Shown here: piece by piece, positions 6,689 through 10,875 of the stretch
Layout of the letters: each line of letters starts with the position of its first letter
How positions within the stretch are numbered: the first letter of the stretch is position 1
Assembly (NCBI GenBank): GCA_964559295.1
Contig: CAZLGO010000061.1
Span: 1 to 10,875, forward strand
Direction: 5' to 3'
Source of the DNA: CAZLGO01 sp964559295
GTDB taxonomy: Archaea > Methanobacteriota > Methanobacteria > Methanobacteriales > Methanobacteriaceae
Length of the DNA stretch: 10,875 bases
Notes under the pieces: generated by a model
What the model was told of the DNA's origin: nothing
Seen by the model: the letters and a program-made list of their open reading frames with translations, nothing else
Databases searched by the model: none
Position numbers and translations under genes: made by a program

Positions 6689-6810
6689 TGTTGATCATGT
6701 CAGATAATTTGAAAACTAAATATGACTGATAATTTAGAGAAAGTCTTTTTTAAAACCCATTATTGAACTATTCAGATGTGTTTATTTTCGATGAATCACA
6801 TATTCTTATC

Positions 6811-6832
6811 TGTGGATAATAAAATTTCCACA
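6811..6832. promoter_or_regulatory. Inverted repeat TGTGGA-N10-TCCACA upstream of connectase
   Basis: Two six-base arms are separated by ten AT-rich bases. The repeat lies just upstream of the connectase TATA candidate, where an archaeal activator or repressor would bind. The regulator is unknown, and the repeat could also be a weak hairpin. Confidence 0.3.
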
Positions 6833-6847
6833 AATGGGCCATGTCAA

Positions 6848-6857
6848 TTTTAAAATA
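6848..6857 (+). promoter_or_regulatory. Candidate TATA box for connectase
   Basis: TTTTAAAATA is placed so that transcription would start near 6878. That leaves a leader of about 30 bases that keeps the ribosome site at 6900-6904. A second AT run at 6877-6885 is less likely because a start from it would cut off the ribosome site. Confidence 0.4.
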
Positions 6858-6899
6858 ACAGATTTGGGGATTATTGTTTAAAAAACTTTAAAAAATCGT

Positions 6900-6904
6900 G
6901 GTGA
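6900..6904 (+). promoter_or_regulatory. Shine-Dalgarno of connectase
   Basis: GGTGA lies five bases before the ATG at 6910 and fixes that start. This matters because the residue after this Met is the expected nucleophile. Confidence 0.7.
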
Positions 6905-6909
6905 TTTAA

Positions 6910-7839
6910 ATGAGCCTTATAATGGCATATATTGGAAGCCAAGGGTGCGTAATCATAGGGGATAAAAGAAGAATTGCTTATTTTGGAGATAAGGATAAAA
7001 GAGAGAAGCTCGAGGATGAGTTATATTCTGGGACCATAAAGACTAAAGAAGAGTTGATTAGAAGAGCCGAAAAACTTGGAATCACTCTTAAGATAACAGA
7101 TGATGCAAAAAAAGTTCGAAGCATTGGAGACGTTGTAGTTGGTGAAGTTAAGCACACAACACCTTTTGAAACCAAAAGAAGAAGAATATATGGAACGACC
7201 AATGGTTATAACATAGTTGAACTTGTAGGCTCTAAAATAGATAGGATACAAAAGGGAGACAGTGCAATAGTCGTATTTGGAAACAAGATAACCAAAAAAA
7301 TAGCAAATAATGCTATAAAAAAACGATGGGAGTCCAGTTTAAGCTTAAAAGACATAGGAAATATCTTTGAGACGGTTGTGGTCGAGGTATCCAAAAAAAC
7401 GCCGTCGGTAAGCAGGGAATACGATATATTCATCAAGCAAAGCCATATGGATAAAAAACAAGCTCAGAAAATTTTAAGAGAAACTATAGTCCGAGATGTT
7501 CGATTACTTGAAAAGTGGAGGAAAAAATTAAAAGAAAAATTGATCAATACCGCAAAAACGATCGAGATGTCATCAAAGATAATAGATCAGGGTGAAGTTG
7601 GAAGGGTTAAAAAGATCGAGGGGAATAAAGTTGACATAGTTTTAAATGAGGATACAGAGGCATTGGATATAAATTGGAATGTGGTTGCAAAGCCTGGTGA
7701 TGTAGTTGTAATGGATATAGAGGATCCGTCTGCAGTAGCTGTTGGGGATCTTGTGGTTATAGAGAATGAAAATCTCTGTGTTAAAAGAACAAATGCTATG
7801 TTAAAGTGTGATGTTATATTATGCAGGGTAGGTGAATAA
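6910..7839 (+). CDS. Connectase-like protein ligase (DUF2121, proteasome-related Ntn fold)
   Basis: The protein matches DUF2121, whose Methanocaldococcus member (MJ0548, connectase) is a proteasome-beta homologue that cuts and joins peptide bonds at a site in MtrA, a subunit of the methyl-H4MPT:CoM methyltransferase. Seen: MSLIMAYIGSQGCVIIGDKRR at residues 1-21. After Met removal the N-terminal residue is Ser1, with Asp17 and Lys18 in GDKRR matching the proteasome Asp17 region. Then come ELYSGTIKTKEEL, RRRIYGTTNGYNIVELVGS and DSAIVVFGNK (about 90-125), a Lys-rich helical stretch (about 165-215), and a C-terminal SH3-like beta domain (about 220-309). The 309-residue length fits the family. Ser rather than Thr as nucleophile is seen; its effect on activity is not known from the sequence. 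The stop abuts the start of the metallo-hydrolase gene, so the two are probably cotranslated. Confidence 0.9.
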   Translation: MSLIMAYIGSQGCVIIGDKRRIAYFGDKDKREKLEDELYSGTIKTKEELIRRAEKLGITLKITDDAKKVRSIGDVVVGEVKHTTPFETKRRRIYGTTNGYNIVELVGSKIDRIQKGDSAIVVFGNKITKKIANNAIKKRWESSLSLKDIGNIFETVVVEVSKKTPSVSREYDIFIKQSHMDKKQAQKILRETIVRDVRLLEKWRKKLKEKLINTAKTIEMSSKIIDQGEVGRVKKIEGNKVDIVLNEDTEALDINWNVVAKPGDVVVMDIEDPSAVAVGDLVVIENENLCVKRTNAMLKCDVILCRVGE

Positions 7840-8644
7840 ATGAATTTAACATTTTTAGGAAGTGGTGGTGGACGCTTTCGCAACCATCACCCAGAAGAGA
7901 ATGACAGGCGGATTTAGAATAGATGGAATAGATGGTAAGAATCTTCATGTTGATCCTGGTCCTGGAGCTTTGGTTAGAACCCACCAGTTTGGGTTGAATC
8001 CACTTAAGTTAGATGGGATTTTGATCTCCCATTCGCACCCAGATCACTACACAGATGCTGAAGTTCTCATAGAGGCTATGACCAGAGGAATGACAAGGAA
8101 AAAAGGCATAGTAATAGGAAGCAGAAGTGTTATTGAAGGCTATAAAAATTTTGGGCCATGTATTTCAAAATACCATCTAAAAAAAGCAGGTGAGGTTGCG
8201 ATCATCAAGGCTCATGAGACAAAAAAAATTGGAAACATTAAGATAAAAGGAACGAAGGCTATTCACGGGGATCCAACAACAATAGGATTTAAGTTTCAAG
8301 TTGAAAATTTCACATTGTCTTACACTTCAGATACAGAATACTTCAAGGATCTAAGCAGATATCACAAGGGAGCCGATGTTTTAATAGCAAGTGTCATAAG
8401 ACCCAGGGGTGAAAGGATAAGAGGACATATGTGCACTAAAGATTTTGCAATGCTTGTTGATGAGGTTTCACCCAAACTTGCTATAATGACTCATCTTGGA
8501 ATGAAAATGATTTTGGATAATGCAGATGAAGAAGCAAAGATCATAAAAAAGAAAACTGGGATCAATACAATCGCAGCGTGGGATGGCATGAAAATCGATC
8601 TTAGGGATTTTATGTCAAAACAGAAAACATTGAATGAATTTTGA
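7840..8644 (+). CDS. Metallo-beta-lactamase-fold hydrolase with an N-terminal +1 frameshift
   Basis: This is a zinc-dependent hydrolase of the metallo-beta-lactamase fold, substrate unknown. The ATG at 7840 directly follows the connectase stop and has AGGTGA four bases upstream. Its frame gives MNLTFLGSGGGRF, the usual first strand and Gly-rich loop, then runs to a TAG at 7915-7917. The rest, ATITQKRMTGGFRIDG to the end, is in the +1 frame. Skipping the C at 7879 joins the two into a normal protein of 267 residues. Metal ligands are all present: SHSHPDH (7 residues must be added to numbering from a GTG at 7862; there His57, His59, Asp61, His62), His135, Asp157 in TSDTE and His211 in MTHLG. 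The GTG at 7862 would allow a 260-residue product starting VVVDAF, but it loses the first strand and has no ribosome site. Causes could be a sequence error, a fresh mutation or programmed frameshifting. Confidence 0.85.
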
Positions 8645-8652
8645 TTTTTTTT
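8645..8652 (+). terminator. T8 terminator candidate after the metallo-hydrolase
   Basis: Eight T begin directly after the TGA stop and are followed by further T-rich sequence. This is a typical archaeal oligo-T terminator for the connectase/metallo-hydrolase transcript. Confidence 0.5.
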
Positions 8653-8712
8653 ATTGTATTTCTTAAAAATTTCATAGATGGATTTAAATTGCAGAAATCA
8701 ATACGAACTATG

Positions 8713-8720
8713 TTTATATG
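8713..8720 (+). promoter_or_regulatory. Candidate TATA box for the serine hydrolase
   Basis: TTTATATG lies about 72 bases before the ATG. Initiation 25 bases further on would leave a leader of about 45 bases containing the GGAGG at 8778-8782. Confidence 0.45.
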
Positions 8721-8788
8721 CATGGAAAAGATATATACACCTAATATCCAACAGAAATCGTTGTAGTTTGATAAAATGGAGGAATTAG

Positions 8789-10456
8789 ATGAGGGAAAAA
8801 AAGATTTTTACTGGTCTTATTTTTGTTGTAGCTTTTGTTATTCTATTCTATGTTGTCTATTTGCCTCCAGAACCCCCTAAATCCTCCAACATCATGCTGC
8901 AGGAGAGTTTAACCTCTACGCCGCCTAGCATCTCCCATGTTTCCACACCTATCATGGAAAACCAGATGTATAAGAGTGATATAAAAGCCTATCCAAACAT
9001 ACAAGTGCCTGTGCAGAAGTACCTTACTTGTGCTCAAGGGATAGAAGAAATTATACTCAAATTCGATGCATATGTGAAAGAAACATTCCAGAAGAGCTGT
9101 GTTCCCGGAGCGGCAGTGGCAGTGGTATACCAGAATCAAACAGTATACCTTAAGTGTCTGGGGGTGAAAAGGATTGGATCTTCTGACCCGGTGGATCCAA
9201 ACACCGTATTCCAGATAGGTTCATGTTCCAAAGCCTTCACATCAGCTACCATTGCCTCACTGGTGGATGAAGGTAAAATAGACTGGGATGATAAGGTGAT
9301 CCAACACTACCCTAAATTCAAGATGTATGATCCCTGGGTAACCCAACACATTACCATCCGAGACCTTCTATGCCACAGAAGCGGGCTTCCAGAACATACA
9401 GGGGATGAACTGGTGCTTACATTCAAGTACAACACTGCAGAATCTATCTACAGAATGAGGTTCATGAAACCAGATACTGAGTTTCGTACCACCTTTGAAT
9501 ACAATAACATCTTATTTACCCTGGCAGGTGAAGCCGCCACCAGGGCTTCTGTAATGGAATGGTACGAGCTAATAGCAGAGAAGATATTCAAACCCTTGGA
9601 AATGAACGCCACCAGTGCCCGTTTTGTTGACTTTGTAAATTCCGGAAACAAGGTCTGTAACCATATGACCATAAACAGTACAGTTATGGTTCAAGAACCT
9701 CTCGATTTTGATGCTATGGCTCCTGCTGGAAGTATAAGCTCGTCTATAAACGATATGGTAAAATGGCTTCGCTTCCAGCTCGACGGGGGTAAGTTTAACG
9801 GAAAACAGGTGGTCTCTCCACAATCCATAGCTGAGACCCATAAACCCCACATTTTTTTAGCATCGACCGATAAGTCGATATCTGCATACGGGTTGGGATG
9901 GGGGGTTTCATCCAAGGAAGGAAGGGTCTTCTTGGAACACGCAGGGTCGGTCATAACCTCCAACAGCTACATGGGCATCATACTTCCAGACAAGTTAGGG
10001 GTGGTTTTTCTTTCCAATGAAGGACCGTATGGGGCTGCCTTTACTCAGGCGCTAGCTCTAACTTTTTATGACCTCTATCTTAAAGGTAAAAGCGAAATCG
10101 ATTATTGGCCTATTTTAAAGCAAATGGTGGAGGAGCAAATGAAAAAGGATCCCTACGAGCACTTACCTGATAAGCCCACCAATGCCACCCCTCATCTGCC
10201 TCTTGAAGTCTATGTGGGAGAATATTACTCTGATTACTACGGCAAAATTACAATTGTCCAGAACGGCAGTGGGCTACAACTATATCCTGGTAATAACCCA
10301 GTTCCGCTCAATCTGACCCATTGGAGTGGAAATGTATTCAAAGAGGAGCTGACAAACACGGCAGCTAATTTCACTGTGAGCTTCGACGGTCTACCCCGTG
10401 AAGTAGTGGTTAAAATGTTTGACTATGGTGGAAGAAACGGTACTTTCACCCGATGA
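8789..10456 (+). CDS. Membrane-anchored serine hydrolase (class C beta-lactamase/PBP4* fold, COG1680) with DUF3471-like C-terminus
   Basis: This is predicted to be a serine hydrolase of the penicillin-binding/esterase fold acting outside the cell. An N-terminal membrane helix (about 7-24) and a Pro/Ser/Thr-rich linker (25-75) lead to the catalytic domain (about 85-430). Motifs are SCSK (Ser145 nucleophile, Lys148), YNN (Tyr238, Asn240), LLCHRSGLPEH (193-203) and HAG (384-386), so the triad is complete. The last 90 residues (LPLEVYVGEYYS onward, ending GRNGTFTR) resemble DUF3471. GGAGG six bases before the ATG fixes the start. The true substrate is unknown: many archaeal members cannot act on murein because the host lacks it, and esterase, D-amino-peptidase or lactonase roles are possible. 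Third codon positions carry more C and G than in neighbouring genes, which hints at acquisition from another genome. It stands alone between two non-coding stretches. Confidence 0.9.
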   Translation: MREKKIFTGLIFVVAFVILFYVVYLPPEPPKSSNIMLQESLTSTPPSISHVSTPIMENQMYKSDIKAYPNIQVPVQKYLTCAQGIEEIILKFDAYVKETFQKSCVPGAAVAVVYQNQTVYLKCLGVKRIGSSDPVDPNTVFQIGSCSKAFTSATIASLVDEGKIDWDDKVIQHYPKFKMYDPWVTQHITIRDLLCHRSGLPEHTGDELVLTFKYNTAESIYRMRFMKPDTEFRTTFEYNNILFTLAGEAATRASVMEWYELIAEKIFKPLEMNATSARFVDFVNSGNKVCNHMTINSTVMVQEPLDFDAMAPAGSISSSINDMVKWLRFQLDGGKFNGKQVVSPQSIAETHKPHIFLASTDKSISAYGLGWGVSSKEGRVFLEHAGSVITSNSYMGIILPDKLGVVFLSNEGPYGAAFTQALALTFYDLYLKGKSEIDYWPILKQMVEEQMKKDPYEHLPDKPTNATPHLPLEVYVGEYYSDYYGKITIVQNGSGLQLYPGNNPVPLNLTHWSGNVFKEELTNTAANFTVSFDGLPREVVVKMFDYGGRNGTFTR

Positions 10457-10479
10457 ACGCTCAGATCTGGCTCTAAAAC

Positions 10480-10505
10480 TTTATTTTTCCTTTTCTTCTT
10501 TTTTT
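10480..10505 (+). terminator. T-rich terminator candidate after the serine hydrolase
   Basis: Several T runs interrupted by single C residues end in seven T, starting about 24 bases after the hydrolase stop. This is consistent with archaeal oligo-T termination. Confidence 0.45.
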
Positions 10506-10663
10506 CAAATAGAATCCACTAAAAGAAATTATAGTCAAGATCAAATTTTAATGAAATATGCTCAAAGTATAATCGTTTTTATAAACCTTGGATCCTGGCA
10601 AATACAGAAGTATCAATGAAATGGAATCCTTTTATTTTTGTCATTCATCTTTTAGAGTAGATA

Positions 10664-10672
10664 TTTATATAA
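10664..10672 (+). promoter_or_regulatory. Consensus TATA box upstream of tRNA-Thr
   Basis: TTTATATAA is the best rightward TATA match in this stretch. It predicts a start near 10693, about 80 bases before the tRNA, which would be an unusually long 5' leader. No convincing box is found at the usual distance (around 10749). Confidence 0.35.
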
Positions 10673-10681
10673 TTATTAGCC

Positions 10682-10701
10682 ATGATAATTGAATTTATCA
10701 T
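10682..10701. repeat. AT-rich inverted repeat, 7-base arms
   Basis: ATGATAA and TTATCAT are separated by TTGAAT. It lies just downstream of the TATA box at 10664-10672, where a bound regulator would interfere with transcription. An incidental repeat in AT-rich DNA is equally possible. Confidence 0.3.
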
Positions 10702-10774
10702 CATAACAGTAATTGATACACAAAAATGCTGATATCATAGGAGATTGGATCAATTTGATTAGATCTTAAAAAGT

Positions 10775-10848
10775 GCCTCGGTAGCTCAGTCTGGTGGAGC
10801 GCGGGACTCGTAATCTCGTGGTCGCGGGTTCAATTCCCGCCCGAGGCT
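10775..10848 (+). tRNA. tRNA-Thr (anticodon CGT)
   Basis: A complete 74-base cloverleaf. The acceptor stem GCCTCGG pairs with CCGAGGC, the D stem is GCTC/GAGC, and the anticodon stem CGGGA pairs with TCTCG around loop CTCGTAA, giving anticodon CGT, which reads ACG (Thr). The variable loop is TGGTC, and the T stem GCGGG/CCCGC encloses TTCAATT. The discriminator is T (U73), usual for archaeal tRNA-Thr. CCA is not encoded. There is no intron. Confidence 0.97.
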
Positions 10849-10875
10849 TTATGGACTATCCTGCAAGGATGAATA

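Larger units (their letters stand above)
10457..10774. other. Gene-poor stretch between serine hydrolase and tRNA-Thr
   Basis: This stretch of 318 bases holds a T-rich terminator candidate (10480-10505), a TTTATATAA box at 10664-10672 and a 7-base-arm AT hairpin (10682-10701). I see no gene here. A frame from 10419 to 10619 has no ribosome site, starts inside the hydrolase and shows no family features. A 16-codon ATG frame at 10682 is too close to the TATA box to be its product. Confidence 0.5.

Noticed and set aside
7862..8644. GTG at 7862 as the true start of the metallo-hydrolase
   Set aside because: It would drop the first beta strand and Gly-rich loop, has no ribosome site, and the ATG at 7840 has a good AGGTGA and encodes exactly the missing part in the other frame.
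10419..10619. 66-codon frame overlapping the end of the serine hydrolase
   Set aside because: It starts inside the hydrolase without a ribosome site and has no domain features; low-complexity Ser/Phe from the T-rich terminator explains its openness.
10682..10732. 16-codon ATG frame (MIIEFIIITVIDTQKC)
   Set aside because: It is only about 14 bases after the TATA box centre, so the transcript would start inside it; there is no ribosome site.

Overview
This window looks like the chromosome of an anaerobic, AT-rich euryarchaeon of the methane-metabolising kind (a methanogen or a close relative such as an ANME or alkane-oxidising archaeon). The evidence is: a connectase (DUF2121) gene, a family known from archaea that carry the Mtr methyltransferase; an archaea-specific DHH/DnaJ-zinc-finger nuclease of the COG1107 type; a DUF134 regulator; a gamma-class carbonic anhydrase; TTTATATA-like TATA boxes; GGTGA/GGAGG Shine-Dalgarno sites; and a tRNA-Thr with U73. 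The exact lineage cannot be read from these genes.

Region 1 (1-3102, + strand) is a compact cluster for an exported hydrogenase: the 3' part of a NiFe hydrogenase large subunit, its C-terminal maturation endopeptidase, TatC, TatA, and then a membrane-anchored gamma carbonic anhydrase. Together they suggest hydrogen oxidation on the outer face of the membrane. The large-subunit tail would be clipped in the cytoplasm, the folded enzyme exported by a minimal TatAC translocase, and CO2/bicarbonate equilibrated outside the cell. The peptidase and tatC genes overlap by 44 bases.

Region 2 (3135-6656, - strand) runs convergent to region 1. It holds a short lipoprotein gene of unknown function followed closely by a 726-residue DHH phosphoesterase/RecJ-like protein. 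Further upstream is a DUF134 helix-turn-helix protein with two zinc ribbons. The DUF134 gene starts with GTG, has no ribosome site, and has a TATA box 28 bases upstream with a perfect 14-base palindrome in between, so it looks like a leaderless and possibly self-regulated gene.

Region 3 (6910-8644, + strand) is a two-gene unit: a connectase-like Ntn ligase with Ser in the nucleophile position, abutted (TAA directly followed by ATG) by a metallo-beta-lactamase-fold hydrolase. The hydrolase is intact only if one extra base near 7879 is skipped. The site, TTT C with CGC in the zero frame, is one where a +1 slip would restore the conserved N-terminus exactly. It is either a sequence error, a recent mutation or a recoding site.

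Region 4 (8645-10875) contains a membrane-anchored serine beta-lactamase-fold hydrolase with a DUF3471-like C-terminus and a codon style unlike its neighbours. A 318-base gene-poor stretch follows, then a complete tRNA-Thr(CGT) at the right edge.

No CRISPR array, insertion sequence, rRNA or phage gene is visible. The main points for a second look are the exported-hydrogenase/Tat cluster, the connectase with Ser as nucleophile, the frameshifted hydrolase, and the carbonic anhydrase lacking the acidic proton-shuttle loop.
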